Assembly: GCF_000953655.1 (NCBI RefSeq)
Contig: NZ_LN681225.1
Span: forward strand, 2,858,501-2,922,500
Source: Legionella hackeliae
GTDB lineage: Bacteria > Pseudomonadota > Gammaproteobacteria > Legionellales > Legionellaceae
Length of the DNA stretch: 64,000 nt
Reading direction: 5' to 3'
Shown: one piece after another, positions 8,834 through 18,289 of the stretch
Layout of the letters: every line of letters starts with the position of its first letter
Position numbering within the stretch: position 1 is the stretch's first letter
Program-made: the position numbers and the translations under genes
The notes under the pieces: model-generated
Database searches by the model: none
Told to the model about the DNA's origin: nothing
Seen by the model: only the letters and a program-made list of their open reading frames with translations

Positions 8834-9529
8834 ATGCTTGTTTTGTATTCCTATCCTGAGCTTTTTGGTGTGCCAGATAATAATCCCTATGGTTTAAAGG
8901 TCGATACTTTTCTAAGATTAACCCAAATTCCTTATAAACTTAAGCATGTTGTCGATACAAAAAGTGCCCCTCGTGGCCAATTACCCTATATCGTCGATGA
9001 AGGGCAAACTGTTACCGACAGCAATACCATTATTGAATTTCTGTGCCAAAAATATGATATTGATATAGATAATGACTTAACTACCGAACAAAAAAATTTA
9101 CATTTTTTGATTACCCGAATGCTCGATCACCATTTGTATTGGGTAATGTCCTATTCACGTTGGCAGGATGAGCGTTTTTGGCCCTTGTTTAAAGCAGAGT
9201 TTTTGCAAAAATTTCCTTCATTTTCAAAAGAAGCGCTTGAAAATGGGAGACATTATAATATCGAAAAATATTACTACCAAGGAATTGGTAGATATTCACA
9301 AGACCAAATTTATCATGCCGGTATACAAAATTTAACGGTACTTAATTCCATTCTTGGCAATAATCGTTTTTTGTTTGGAGACAATATCCATAGTATTGAT
9401 GCCTGTTGCTATGGTTTTTTAGCCAACATTTTATATTTTGAAATTAACACGCCGCTAAAAGAATTTATCCTGACTCAAAGATCACTAAAACAATACATTG
9501 ATAGAATAAGACAATTATTGGATTATTAA
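8834..9529 (+). CDS. Glutathione S-transferase-fold protein, metaxin/FAXC-like
   Basis: 231 residues with an N-terminal thioredoxin-like half and a helical C-terminal half. Visible features are RGQLPYIVDEGQTVTDSNTI at about residues 47-66, which is the cis-Pro and Ser/Asn substrate-binding segment of GSTs, and FLFGDNIHSIDACCYGFL near 178-195, the conserved Asp-containing N-capping box. The pattern resembles bacterial relatives of metaxin and FAXC rather than classic GSTs. The start has an AAAAGGAAT ribosome site. The reaction is not known. Confidence 0.82.
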   Translation: MLVLYSYPELFGVPDNNPYGLKVDTFLRLTQIPYKLKHVVDTKSAPRGQLPYIVDEGQTVTDSNTIIEFLCQKYDIDIDNDLTTEQKNLHFLITRMLDHHLYWVMSYSRWQDERFWPLFKAEFLQKFPSFSKEALENGRHYNIEKYYYQGIGRYSQDQIYHAGIQNLTVLNSILGNNRFLFGDNIHSIDACCYGFLANILYFEINTPLKEFILTQRSLKQYIDRIRQLLDY

Positions 9530-9550
9530 TCGATTCAGAGGAGTAAGAGG

Positions 9551-9696
9551 TAGATAGTATTCTTGTCACAGTTCTATTATACAAAAATGGACGCCTCTTG
9601 AGATGCTTCAGGCTTCTTAACTTAATAAGCTTGCTCACCACATCTACAGTCTAGCTCCTGGAAAAATCCTGTTAGCCGGACAAGAAATACTATCTA
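9551..9696. repeat. Short element with inverted ends (MITE-like)
   Basis: A 17-bp sequence starting TAGATAGTATTCTTGTC at 9551 recurs in inverted form at 9679-9696, with one extra T in the second copy. The ends enclose about 110 bp with no significant reading frame. No clear target-site duplication is visible. It could be a miniature inverted-repeat element or the decayed end of a larger mobile element. It lies between the convergent GST-like and heptosyltransferase genes. Confidence 0.5.
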
Positions 9697-9766
9697 TGAT
9701 TTAAAAATAATCTACTATAAGGAGAATGGCAACTTTAAAATTGTTAATAATTTGCAAATTCACGTT

Positions 9767-10807
9767 CTAGTTATGAGACGTTGGAGACTGGTTGGACATT
9801 ACGGATTCTAGTTTTGCCAATACAGCCTCTACCTGAATTAATTTCATCGCATCTGTTCCATGAACTTTCGCCCCCCAAACATCCTCAGCATGATTCTTTT
9901 TAAGAATGGTTTTGACAGCTTCAGGATAGCAATCCACTACCAAATGTCTGAAGGTATATGGGCCTGAAATTTTGGAATTGGTTACAGCATGTAGTGCAAT
10001 GACTGGTGTCCCCACTGCAGCTGCCATATGAGACGGTCCTGTATCTGGACACAGTAATACATCTGCTTGGCTAATCACCGCTAAGAGTTGCTTAGGCTTA
10101 GTCTTTCCCACCAAGTCTATGCAATGAACGTCTTTCATGATCTCATTGGCTAGTTCTCTGTCCAGTAAACCAGGTCCTCCTGTTAAGACCACTTGGGCCT
10201 GCCAACGAGATTGGGCTTCTTTTATCACCGCAATATAACGATCAACAGTCCAACTCCTTTCAAATTTACTTGCCGCAGGATTGACCAAAAGAATAGGGCC
10301 GTCAGTGGGTAAATGCTGGCGAGCCCAGTTATAATCAGCGTCAGTGATAGGTAAATCCCAGTGCACTGCATGTTGCTTAACCCCTAAAGCCGTAGCAAAC
10401 TGTAAAAAACCATCCAAGGTATGTCCATTTACAGCGCTGATAGATTCATTAATAAACCATTTATGACCGTCTTTAGCTCGATAGGTGTCATAACCAATTT
10501 TTCGCGAAGCACGAATTAAAGGGTACAAGAGGTTGGCACGAAAACTTGCCTGAGCGGCTAATAGGACGTCAAAAGAGCGAGCTTTTAATTCCTTTTTAAA
10601 TCGCCAGTAATCTCTAATAGCATTCGGTTTATTGATAACAATAAATTCCACACCTTCCATTCCTTCCACTAAATCATAGGCAGGACGAGAAATGACCCAT
10701 GTAATTGTGGCACTAGGAAAATTGGCTTGTAAAGTACGGATTAAGGGAACCAGCATTAGTACGTCTCCTAATGCTGATAAACGCACGACACAGATTGATT
10801 TAATCAT
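9767..10807 (-). CDS. Glycosyltransferase family 9, LPS heptosyltransferase
   Basis: 346 residues. GT9 fold: an N-terminal nucleotide-like half starting ICVVRLSALGDVLMLVPLIRTL, with the S-A-L-G-D motif common to WaaC/WaaF, and a C-terminal half with LLCPDTGPSHMAAAVGTPVIALHA at about 251-274, the donor-binding D-T-G-x-x-H motif. It transfers ADP-heptose to the LPS inner core at the cytoplasmic face. The sequence cannot by eye be assigned to heptosyltransferase I or II. It overlaps the zinc-finger gene by 8 bp and belongs to the tail of the nnrD-mutL-miaA gene string. Confidence 0.88.
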   Translation of the reverse strand: MIKSICVVRLSALGDVLMLVPLIRTLQANFPSATITWVISRPAYDLVEGMEGVEFIVINKPNAIRDYWRFKKELKARSFDVLLAAQASFRANLLYPLIRASRKIGYDTYRAKDGHKWFINESISAVNGHTLDGFLQFATALGVKQHAVHWDLPITDADYNWARQHLPTDGPILLVNPAASKFERSWTVDRYIAVIKEAQSRWQAQVVLTGGPGLLDRELANEIMKDVHCIDLVGKTKPKQLLAVISQADVLLCPDTGPSHMAAAVGTPVIALHAVTNSKISGPYTFRHLVVDCYPEAVKTILKKNHAEDVWGAKVHGTDAMKLIQVEAVLAKLESVMSNQSPTSHN

Positions 10808-10994
10808 CTTTTAAAACAAAATGCGCACTGCAATAAGGGCAAATTTCAGAGCCAGTTTTTTCAATGGGTAAATAAACTTTCGGATGTGCATTCCACAATT
10901 CCATTTCATCCGTTGGACAGCTTAAAGGCAGATCTCGTGAATGAACAACGTAATGTTTTTTTGTACTCGCTGGTTTTTTCTTGGTCTCAGACAT
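10800..10994 (-). CDS. Small zinc-finger protein (zf-CHCC family)
   Basis: 64 residues. Cys in LPLSCPTDEM, His in WNAHPKVYLP and the pair CPYC near the C-terminus give the C-H-C-C zinc site of the family that includes mitochondrial NDUFS6. Bacterial members are small and of unproven role, often next to LPS or core-glycosylation genes as here. The second of two adjacent ATGs is chosen, because AGAGGA lies 5 nt before it but only 2 nt before the first. Confidence 0.85.
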   Translation of the reverse strand: MSETKKKPASTKKHYVVHSRDLPLSCPTDEMELWNAHPKVYLPIEKTGSEICPYCSAHFVLKDD

Positions 10995-11033
10995 CATATT
11001 CCTCTGGAAACTCTCACATAATCTTAAAAAATT

Positions 11034-11972
11034 TTAGCCTTTATTATCCATGATTTCCTTAATAAGCGCCATGATTTCACGTTCTGTCGTTGTCATATCC
11101 TCACAATTAAAAAAGATACCATCAGACCACGATCGTAACCATGTGAGTTGTCGCTTAGCCAATTGGCGTGTGGCAACAATACCTTTATGTTTTAAGGTTT
11201 CAAAATCATAATCTCCGGCCAGATAATTGATTACCTGACGATAGCCAACACTTCGCATGGATGGACATGTCGGGGGTAGCTGCCATTTCTGTAGAAGCTG
11301 TGCTACTTCTCCGACAAGATCATTATTTAGCATGTGTTCAAATCGCAAGGCTATACGCTCATGCAACCATTCTCTGTGCTCAGGAAATAATATCAGGTTA
11401 ACAAAATGATATTTTACTGCTCCTTTTTGCTCAGACCAAAAAAATGACAGTGGTTTACCAGTCAATTGATAAACTTCCAACGCTCTTTGAATGCGCTGTG
11501 TGTCATTGGGATGAATTCGTTTTGCTGATAAGGGATCTACCTTTTCTAACTGCTGATGCAGGTACGACCAACCGTGACGCTCGGCTTGCTGCAGCAATTC
11601 CATTCTAATTGCTTCATCAGCCTGAGGCAGCACAGACAACCCCTTTTGTAATGCATTAAAGTACATCATAGTGCCACCGACTAATAAAGGAAATTTTCCT
11701 TTTTGGAAAATTTCCTCAATTAATTCAACCACATCCTCACAGAACTGTGCCGCAGAATAACTTTCGATTGGATCTAAAATATCAATCAAATAATGGGGAG
11801 TAAGTTGAAGCTCTTCTGCACTGGGTTTGGCCGTTCCGATGTTCATTTCTCTATAAATCATGGCAGAGTCAACGCTTATGATTTCAAAAGGAAAAGTCTT
11901 AGTCAGCTCACAAGCCAAGGCTGTTTTACCGGAAGCAGTCGGTCCCATTAAACAAACAATTGTCTTAGTCAT
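11034..11972 (-). CDS. miaA: tRNA dimethylallyltransferase MiaA
   Basis: 312 residues. Adds a dimethylallyl group to N6 of A37 in tRNAs reading codons that start with U. The P-loop GPTASGKTALA is at 10-20, followed by VDSAMIYREMNIGTAKPS (the D-S-x-x-x-Y-x-x-x-x-I-G-T motif) and the substrate motifs LVGGTMMYF and QRALEVYQLTGKPLS. Length matches the family. It overlaps mutL by 8 bp. In many gammaproteobacteria hfq follows miaA; here a zinc-finger gene and a heptosyltransferase follow instead. Confidence 0.97.
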   Translation of the reverse strand: MTKTIVCLMGPTASGKTALACELTKTFPFEIISVDSAMIYREMNIGTAKPSAEELQLTPHYLIDILDPIESYSAAQFCEDVVELIEEIFQKGKFPLLVGGTMMYFNALQKGLSVLPQADEAIRMELLQQAERHGWSYLHQQLEKVDPLSAKRIHPNDTQRIQRALEVYQLTGKPLSFFWSEQKGAVKYHFVNLILFPEHREWLHERIALRFEHMLNNDLVGEVAQLLQKWQLPPTCPSMRSVGYRQVINYLAGDYDFETLKHKGIVATRQLAKRQLTWLRSWSDGIFFNCEDMTTTEREIMALIKEIMDNKG

Positions 11973-13596
11973 TTAATAAGTCCCTACAAAGTTCAACTGA
12001 CAATTGTTTGCGCCACACATAACGTTCGTTGCTTTCACTCAAACTATGCATATAGGCAATAAGCGTTTCCTTTTCCGCTTGTGAAGCATGACTTAAATCA
12101 AAAATTTGATGTTTAATCAATAACTCCATTAGATTTAATTGTGTAAATTGATGTTCTTTAAATATAGCACTTAGGAATTGTTTAAAATCCAGATGCGGAA
12201 GTACTACGGGTAAGCTTCTAATAAATAAAACATTTTCTCCAACCCGATTAATTTCTATACCCACTTGCTCTAAATGACTTTTAATCTGCATAAAATGCTT
12301 CTGATGGATTTTATCCACCTCGTAACTTACCGGAACTAATAAGGGACGACTTGCGAGAGGTAAGTTGAGTTCCGATAGCATTGCTTTTAGCCAGTGACGT
12401 TGTAAGTAAACTATATCAACCAAATAAGGGTGTTCTTGTAAAAAAATTACAGCGAAATGATTATTTAACTCAACCCATCTGCAGTCTTTCATATCCTCTT
12501 TAATAGCACTACCTATGATAGAGGGACTGAAATAGGGAGAGGGCTCGCTAACCTGCAATTGCTCAATATTTTTTTCTTCTAATATTGGGTATTGATCCGA
12601 TTTTTTAGACGTTTGAAGAACATACTGAATTTGCGTGCTAATGAAATCATGAACCAATCTTGGTTGCTGGAAACGTACTTCATGCTTTGTGGGATGTACG
12701 TTAACATCGACTTGTTCAGCTGAAATTGTTAAATACAACAAGCATGAAGGATAGCGTCCTGGATGAAGGACACCTTCATACGCTTGTTTAATTGCATGAT
12801 TAAGTAGTTTGTCCTTAACCATCCGCATGTTAATGTAAATCCATTGCTTATCGTTTTGGCTACGCTGGTAACTTTCGCTTCCAATCCATCCACAAAGGCG
12901 CATTCCGGCGTGCTCTACATCAATGTAATATGCTTGCTCAACAAATGTTTTTCCTAATATTTTTCGAATACGCGCCAACCTGCTTTTATGACAGTGCGCA
13001 CCCGGTAAGCTAAAAATCTTTTTGTCATTGTGCGTTAAATTAATTGTTATCTCAGGAGCACTTAAAGCAAAACGTCTAACCACTGTTTCTATTGCTTGAA
13101 ACTCGCTGCGTTCAGTTTTTAAAAATTTTTTCCTGACAGGCGCATTAAAAAAAATGTCGCGAACATCAATTGTTGTACCCTGATTTCTTGCACAAGGCTC
13201 CAGAACAATCCCCTGTCCATCACTAATTAGCTTCATTGCGTGCGTTTGTTCCGCTGGTTTCGAACTAATTATCATGCGTGAAACTGAGGCTATGCTGGCT
13301 AAAGCTTCGCCGCGAAATCCCATGCTCATAATGGCATATAAATCACTAAGCTTACTTATCTTACTGGTAGCATGTGGAGCAATTGCCAAGGGCAAATCAT
13401 CCGCTAAGATACCAGTACCATTATCGCTAATTTTGACTTGATTCAATCCACCATAGCCAATGTCTATATTAATTAGGGTAGCCTTGGCATCCAGAGAATT
13501 TTCTAATAACTCTTTCACAATTGAAGCAGGGCGTTCGATGACCTCACCCGCTGCAATTTGATTGGCTAAAGCCGTTGGTAGTTGCTGGATTCTCAT
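11965..13596 (-). CDS. mutL: DNA mismatch repair protein MutL
   Basis: 543 residues. The GHKL ATPase domain has IAAGEVIERPASIVKELLENSLDA-type helix (residues 14-38), the D-N-G-x-G motif at about 58-62 and GFRGEALASIASVSR at 93-107. The S5-like transducer domain with VNVHPTKHEVRF lies near 293-304, and a C-terminal dimerisation domain follows. MutL couples MutS mismatch recognition to strand removal. I see no DQHA(X)2E(X)4E endonuclease motif. It overlaps both neighbours by a few bases, so it is translationally coupled. Confidence 0.97.
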   Translation of the reverse strand: MRIQQLPTALANQIAAGEVIERPASIVKELLENSLDAKATLINIDIGYGGLNQVKISDNGTGILADDLPLAIAPHATSKISKLSDLYAIMSMGFRGEALASIASVSRMIISSKPAEQTHAMKLISDGQGIVLEPCARNQGTTIDVRDIFFNAPVRKKFLKTERSEFQAIETVVRRFALSAPEITINLTHNDKKIFSLPGAHCHKSRLARIRKILGKTFVEQAYYIDVEHAGMRLCGWIGSESYQRSQNDKQWIYINMRMVKDKLLNHAIKQAYEGVLHPGRYPSCLLYLTISAEQVDVNVHPTKHEVRFQQPRLVHDFISTQIQYVLQTSKKSDQYPILEEKNIEQLQVSEPSPYFSPSIIGSAIKEDMKDCRWVELNNHFAVIFLQEHPYLVDIVYLQRHWLKAMLSELNLPLASRPLLVPVSYEVDKIHQKHFMQIKSHLEQVGIEINRVGENVLFIRSLPVVLPHLDFKQFLSAIFKEHQFTQLNLMELLIKHQIFDLSHASQAEKETLIAYMHSLSESNERYVWRKQLSVELCRDLLND

Positions 13597-15014
13597 ACAG
13601 TAGGAATAACAAGTCGCTGCCCTGCTTTTACTTCACTTCCTGGCAAGTGATTCGCTGCTTGTAATACAGCGACGGAAACATGATATCGTGCTGCAATTTG
13701 CGGTAATGATTCGCCTTGTCGAACCAGATGGATATTTCCATTTCCGGCCAACGCCTCTATGCGTGTGCCATGAGGTGGATAATCCCAAAAATAGCGTTTT
13801 AATCCTTCAAAAATAGCTTGAGTTAATCGTTGTTGATAGGCAGGGCTTGTCAGGTTACGTTCCTCTTGAGGATTAGAAATAAAACCTGTCTCAATTAAAA
13901 TTGAAGGAATATCTGGTGATTTTAAAACCATAAATCGTGCTTGTTCCACTTTACGGTTATGTAAACGCGTAATTCTATCGAGATTTCGTAGTACGCGCTC
14001 ACCCATGTGGAGACTAGCACCAATGGTTGCCGTTTGGGACAAATCAATCAATACTGTTCGCACCAAACCACTTTGATCGTCAAGCTCTGATAAATTAACG
14101 CCACCCAACTCTGAATAGTTTTCTTTCTCCGCAAGCCATCTTGCGGCTTCACTGGTAGCTCCCGATTGGGATAATGCAAAAACGGAAGCGCCACTTGAAT
14201 GTTGGTTAATGAAGGCATCGGCGTGAATCGATATAAAGATATCACCATTGTATTTTCTAGCAATTTTCAAACGCTCACGTAATTCGATGTAATAATCACC
14301 ATTACGGGTTAAAACTGCCTTCATACCAGGCTGTCTATCAATAATTTGTTTTAATTTTTGAGCAATAGCCAGCGTCACATTTTTTTCTGCTGTTCTTCTT
14401 GGACCACTGGCTCCCGGATCTTTACCTCCGTGACCTGGATCTAATACTACAATAACATCTCGTAATGTTTTTCTGGGCGCATGCTTTATAGAAACTGGCG
14501 TTCTAGCTACCGTGGCCCCTTTCTTCTGTCCCTTTTTTTCCGATGCCAAAGAGGGGGGATCATAATAATGGGGAACTGGATTATAACCATGGGGTGTTGG
14601 ATTATAATCATGGGAAACCAGATTTCCATTAGTTGTTAAATTTAGAGAAAAACTATGCTTTGCATTGGCAGCCTGCTGTAAAAGTTTTGTTTGCGTCATT
14701 ACGACCTGATTTACCTCAAAAACCAAACGCAAAGTGTGTGCATTTGGACGACCGCTACGAATATATTTAATGAGTTGGCTTCCGGGATTGACTTGATTGA
14801 CATTCAAAGCCAGCTCTGTATCATCAAAATCAATGACAACACGATTTGGATTTGTCAAAGTAAACACCCTGTGTGACACTGCTTTATTCAGTGTAAAGAG
14901 CACTGAGGGATTAGCCCCCTGTTGCTTCACGTCGATAGAAAGTAACTTCGCAGTAGCCATTACCATTGAACAGCTTAACATCAATAAGCAAAATGCGAAC
15001 TGGCGTATAATCAT
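13593..15014 (-). CDS. N-acetylmuramoyl-L-alanine amidase (AMIN + Amidase_3 + LysM)
   Basis: 473 residues with a signal peptide at 1-20, an AMIN septal-targeting domain (about 25-120), a Pro/Tyr/His-rich linker, a zinc amidase domain (about 188-412) and one C-terminal LysM (about 425-472). Zinc and catalytic residues are visible: LDPGHGG, TAEKN, SIHADA and LIETGF. It cuts the amide bond between MurNAc and the peptide stem during cell separation. The layout matches AmiB/AmiC-type enzymes, and position next to mutL favours the AmiB slot of E. coli. It overlaps tsaE and mutL by 4 bp each. Confidence 0.95.
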   Translation of the reverse strand: MIIRQFAFCLLMLSCSMVMATAKLLSIDVKQQGANPSVLFTLNKAVSHRVFTLTNPNRVVIDFDDTELALNVNQVNPGSQLIKYIRSGRPNAHTLRLVFEVNQVVMTQTKLLQQAANAKHSFSLNLTTNGNLVSHDYNPTPHGYNPVPHYYDPPSLASEKKGQKKGATVARTPVSIKHAPRKTLRDVIVVLDPGHGGKDPGASGPRRTAEKNVTLAIAQKLKQIIDRQPGMKAVLTRNGDYYIELRERLKIARKYNGDIFISIHADAFINQHSSGASVFALSQSGATSEAARWLAEKENYSELGGVNLSELDDQSGLVRTVLIDLSQTATIGASLHMGERVLRNLDRITRLHNRKVEQARFMVLKSPDIPSILIETGFISNPQEERNLTSPAYQQRLTQAIFEGLKRYFWDYPPHGTRIEALAGNGNIHLVRQGESLPQIAARYHVSVAVLQAANHLPGSEVKAGQRLVIPTV

Positions 15015-15478
15015 TGGTTACCCGCAAAACAAGATAGCAGTTTTTCCCCAACGAGGCTTGCTGCTTTCATTGTCAGCAAACGCCCGCTCCCGTGGATCAC
15101 AAATGAAAAATTCATATCAACCTTATTCAAGAAATTCCTGGCATGCTCTGGCCATTCAATGCAACATATAGAATCTTCGCGAAAATAATCTCTAAAGCCA
15201 ATATACTCTAGCTCAGACTCCTCGTGAATACGATAGAGATCAAAATGATGGACTTGAAAATCCTTGCATTGATAACTTTCAACCAATGAAAACGTAGGAC
15301 TTTTTACCGCAGTTTTTATACCCAGGGCTCGAAGCATTGCTCTGATAAACGTTGTTTTACCGGCGCCAATTTCACCACTAAAGCTTAAAACCAAGGGAGA
15401 AGTAAGTACTTGCGCCAATTTTGCCGCAAGAACTTCACTATCTGACTCACCGGGAAGAACTACATCAATTGTTGTCAT
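15011..15478 (-). CDS. tsaE: tRNA threonylcarbamoyladenosine biosynthesis ATPase TsaE
   Basis: 155 residues. Walker A GEIGAGKTTFIRAML at about 36-50, then VKSPTFSLVESYQ and HFDLYRI, which are family signatures, and a Walker B-like IEWPEHA near 109. TsaE works with TsaB and TsaD to make the t6A modification at position 37 of ANN-decoding tRNAs. It starts within the last codons of nnrD and ends within the start of the amidase gene (4-bp overlaps). Confidence 0.95.
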   Translation of the reverse strand: MTTIDVVLPGESDSEVLAAKLAQVLTSPLVLSFSGEIGAGKTTFIRAMLRALGIKTAVKSPTFSLVESYQCKDFQVHHFDLYRIHEESELEYIGFRDYFREDSICCIEWPEHARNFLNKVDMNFSFVIHGSGRLLTMKAASLVGEKLLSCFAGNQ

Positions 15479-16974
15479 TCACTCACCATTGTCGACACGG
15501 CATTTACTTGTTGACGTATATACGGCATTAAATCACTCGCTAAAAGACCCCGTTCGCCTTTTGCAATAGCAGCAGCATCTGCTGCAGTAGCATGAAGCCA
15601 TACCCCTAATTTGGCTGCGTCGGAAAGTGATAAACCCTGGGCGAATAATCCTGCGATAATTCCATTCAAAGCATCGCCCATACCTGCACTGGCCATTCCA
15701 GGATTTCCAGCTGCGCACAAATAAGTTTCTGATTCGTGCGTAGTGATTAATGTTCCAACTCCTTTTAGAATAACATTGCCCCCATACTGGGCTTGAAGTT
15801 CATTGATAGCTTTGTAACGATCTCTCTGGATTTCGGCAGTGGAACAGCTTAAGAGGCTAGCTGCTTCACCAGGGTGTGGTGTCAATATCCAATTGTCATC
15901 ATGTTGGCGATTGTTCGCTAAAATACGTAGAGCAGAAGCATCAATCACCATAGGCAACTGAGAAGTAAGGGCTTTTGTAAATAACGCATGAGCCCACTCA
16001 TCTTCACCCAATCCTGGACCAATTACACAAATTGTTGCGCGACTTATTAAAGGCAGCACCTCGTCGACTTCTTCAATACCATAAATCATAGCTTCAGGTA
16101 GAGCAGGTAAAACATGGCCAGCATGTTCTGGGCGCGTTGCTATAGTTACCAGACCCGCCCCAACTCTCAAGGCCGCGTTTGCAGTTAAAAAGACAGAGCC
16201 AGGCATACCATGACCGCCACCGATGATTAATACATGACCATAATGACCCTTATGGGAATTTTTTAGGCGAGGAGGCAAAAGTGTGTTACGTAAGCTTTCA
16301 TTCAATACTTGTACCGCTGGTTGGATCGATGATAAACAATGTTCCAGTCCTAAACTATCACAAACAATTTTGCCGCAATAATCCGGTCCGTCTAAAGTCA
16401 TTAAGCCTAATTTTCGGGCAATGAACGTCATTGTTGTCGTTGCTTTGACACAAGCACCCAATACAGCGCCAGTATCAGCATCCAAACCGGATGGAATATC
16501 AAGAGCCAATACCGGAAGTCCACAATCATTAATTTGATTAATTGCAGTAACTATAGGACCCTTAACTTTTCCTTCCAAACCGATTCCTAATAAGGCATCA
16601 ACAATCAGTTCCACTTCGGTATCAATTGTTTCTTCCAGTGGTTGACAGTTAACGCCAGCAGCAATTGCAGTTAATGAAGCATGACGTGCCGCTGGAGGTA
16701 ATTCTTCTACTGTTTTATATTGATGAATAACTACTGTGTAGCCTTTTTCCTGAGCCAAACGTGCTAATACATATCCGTCACCGGCATTGTTACCACTACC
16801 ACAAAACACAGCAATGTTGCGTACAGAGGGGTAAAGTTTAGTTAATGTACGAAAAGCACTGTGACCCGCACGCTCCATTAACTCATCTTCAGATAAACCT
16901 AAATCCGTAATGGCTAATTGTTCACATGACCGAATATGCTTGACCTGATACAGAGAAATCTTTGCAGTAGTCAT
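15475..16974 (-). CDS. nnrD: Bifunctional NAD(P)H-hydrate epimerase / dehydratase
   Basis: 499 residues, a fusion of an N-terminal YjeF_N epimerase domain (about 1-215, with GSGNNAGDGYVLARL and LDIPSGLDADTG) and a C-terminal ADP-dependent dehydratase domain (about 230-490, with GGGHGMPGSVFLTA, LTPHPGEAASLL and GMGDALNGIIAGL). It repairs damaged hydrated NADH and NADPH. First gene of the nnrD-tsaE-ami-mutL-miaA string, whose members overlap by 4 to 8 bp. Also named nnrE/nnrD or yjeF in other genomes. Confidence 0.95.
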   Translation of the reverse strand: MTTAKISLYQVKHIRSCEQLAITDLGLSEDELMERAGHSAFRTLTKLYPSVRNIAVFCGSGNNAGDGYVLARLAQEKGYTVVIHQYKTVEELPPAARHASLTAIAAGVNCQPLEETIDTEVELIVDALLGIGLEGKVKGPIVTAINQINDCGLPVLALDIPSGLDADTGAVLGACVKATTTMTFIARKLGLMTLDGPDYCGKIVCDSLGLEHCLSSIQPAVQVLNESLRNTLLPPRLKNSHKGHYGHVLIIGGGHGMPGSVFLTANAALRVGAGLVTIATRPEHAGHVLPALPEAMIYGIEEVDEVLPLISRATICVIGPGLGEDEWAHALFTKALTSQLPMVIDASALRILANNRQHDDNWILTPHPGEAASLLSCSTAEIQRDRYKAINELQAQYGGNVILKGVGTLITTHESETYLCAAGNPGMASAGMGDALNGIIAGLFAQGLSLSDAAKLGVWLHATAADAAAIAKGERGLLASDLMPYIRQQVNAVSTMVSE

Positions 16975-17078
16975 AGCTTTTATGCTCCCTAAACAATGCC
17001 TTGATGTAGGTAATTGGGTACTCGTGGATACATTAAATGCTATATTACTCGTTAAATGTATTCCCGATGCTCAAAGCT

Positions 17079-17477
17079 CTATTCTTTTTTTACAAGGGTT
17101 AATGCAGGTTTTTTTCCTTTTGTCTCTGGACCTGATGAAGCTGGTGGAGGAGGCTCATGAGCTTCTTCAGGGAATTCCATTCCCTGACCATTTTCCTTGG
17201 CATAGACTGCCAAAACTGCAGCAGGAGCAATAAAAATTTGCATGCTATGACCTGAAAAACGTGCTGTAAATACGATCCTGTCATTCTCAAGATGTAATCC
17301 ACGACATGCTTTAGGTGAAATGTTTAAAACGATGCGTCCATTATTCACATATTCTTGCGGTACCTGAACTCCAGGATAAGTTGCATTGACCAAAATATGC
17401 GGGGTCAAGTCATTATCGACAATCCAGTCATAGATAGCACGAATTAAATAGGGCTTGTTCGAGGTCATTTTCATCAT
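17079..17477 (-). CDS. sspB: ClpXP protease specificity-enhancing factor SspB
   Basis: 132 residues. The N-terminus KPYLIRAIYDWIVDNDLTPHILV and GRIVLNISPKACRGLHLENDRIVFTARF are typical of the SspB substrate-tethering domain, which binds ssrA-tagged proteins. A disordered Pro-rich linker leads to a C-terminal basic peptide (PALTLVKKE), the ClpX-binding tail. It starts at the stop codon of sspA (ATGA-type overlap), so the two are coupled. Confidence 0.95.
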   Translation of the reverse strand: MMKMTSNKPYLIRAIYDWIVDNDLTPHILVNATYPGVQVPQEYVNNGRIVLNISPKACRGLHLENDRIVFTARFSGHSMQIFIAPAAVLAVYAKENGQGMEFPEEAHEPPPPASSGPETKGKKPALTLVKKE

Positions 17478-18097
17478 TAAGCCGCTCTTAATTGCCTCTC
17501 AGCCTCAGTCAAGCTGGCTTGAAAAGAATCACGTTTAAATAAGCGCTGCATATAAGCTTGCAAGCTTTTGGATTTTGCAGGAACTTCTACACCTAGTTGG
17601 GGTAAGCGCCACAATAAAGGAGCAAGAGCGCAATCGAGCAGAGAAAACTCATCACTTAAGAAATAAGGTTTATCAGCAAAAATGGGCTCAAGACTTGTAA
17701 GACTCTCAAGTAAGTATTCTCTTGATTGTTCAATTTCATGACCTGCTTTAATGTTTTGCAATAAACAGTACCAATCTTGTTCAATGCGATGCATCATTTT
17801 GCGGGCTTCTGCACGAGCAACAGGATAAACAGGTAATAAGGGAGGATGAGGAAAACGCTCATCTAAATATTCCATGATAATACGAGCTTCATACAGAACT
17901 AATTCTCTATCTAAAAGGGTAGGAATGGAGCCGTAAGGATTAACTGCTAGCAAATCATTGGGCGCTTCACCTTGTTTAGCATGAAGAATTTCAACGTTCA
18001 CTCCCTTCTCTGCTAAAACTATACGAACCTGATGACTGTAAATATCATCATTATCGGAATATAAAGACATAATCGTGCGCTTTGCCACAATAGCCAT
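17477..18097 (-). CDS. sspA: Stringent starvation protein A
   Basis: 206 residues, GST fold without a catalytic role. Family segments are seen: VAKRTIMSLYSDNDDIYSHQVRIVLAEKGV at the start, NPYGSIPTLLDRELVLYEARIIMEYLDERFPHPPLLP, and a C-terminal LLDCALAPLLWRL. SspA binds RNA polymerase and alters transcription under starvation and acid stress. The ATG at 18097 has GAGGAG 8 nt upstream and is preferred to the longer start at 18115. It follows the bc1 genes, as is usual in this class. Confidence 0.95.
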   Translation of the reverse strand: MAIVAKRTIMSLYSDNDDIYSHQVRIVLAEKGVNVEILHAKQGEAPNDLLAVNPYGSIPTLLDRELVLYEARIIMEYLDERFPHPPLLPVYPVARAEARKMMHRIEQDWYCLLQNIKAGHEIEQSREYLLESLTSLEPIFADKPYFLSDEFSLLDCALAPLLWRLPQLGVEVPAKSKSLQAYMQRLFKRDSFQASLTEAERQLRAA

Positions 18098-18191
18098 CAG
18101 CAAACTCCTCATCAATCGTTCAATTCATACTTGCAGTATGTCAAAGGGCATTATTTTACCACAAAAATCCACCCTGTGATTATAGATTCAG

Positions 18192-18216
18192 ACAATTTTC
18201 TAATTCAGAAAATTGT
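18192..18216. other. Perfect 10-bp hairpin between petC and sspA
   Basis: ACAATTTTCT at 18192-18201 pairs with AGAAAATTGT at 18207-18216 around a 5-nt loop. On the plus strand a T-run follows; on the minus strand, the direction of both flanking genes, none does. It could stabilise or partly separate the pet and ssp messages. Confidence 0.4.
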
Positions 18217-18289
18217 TATGTTTTTTAGAACCCATGGCTTTAGTGTTTACACCTAAGTTCTATTTTGATACCACTGCAAATTAATAATT

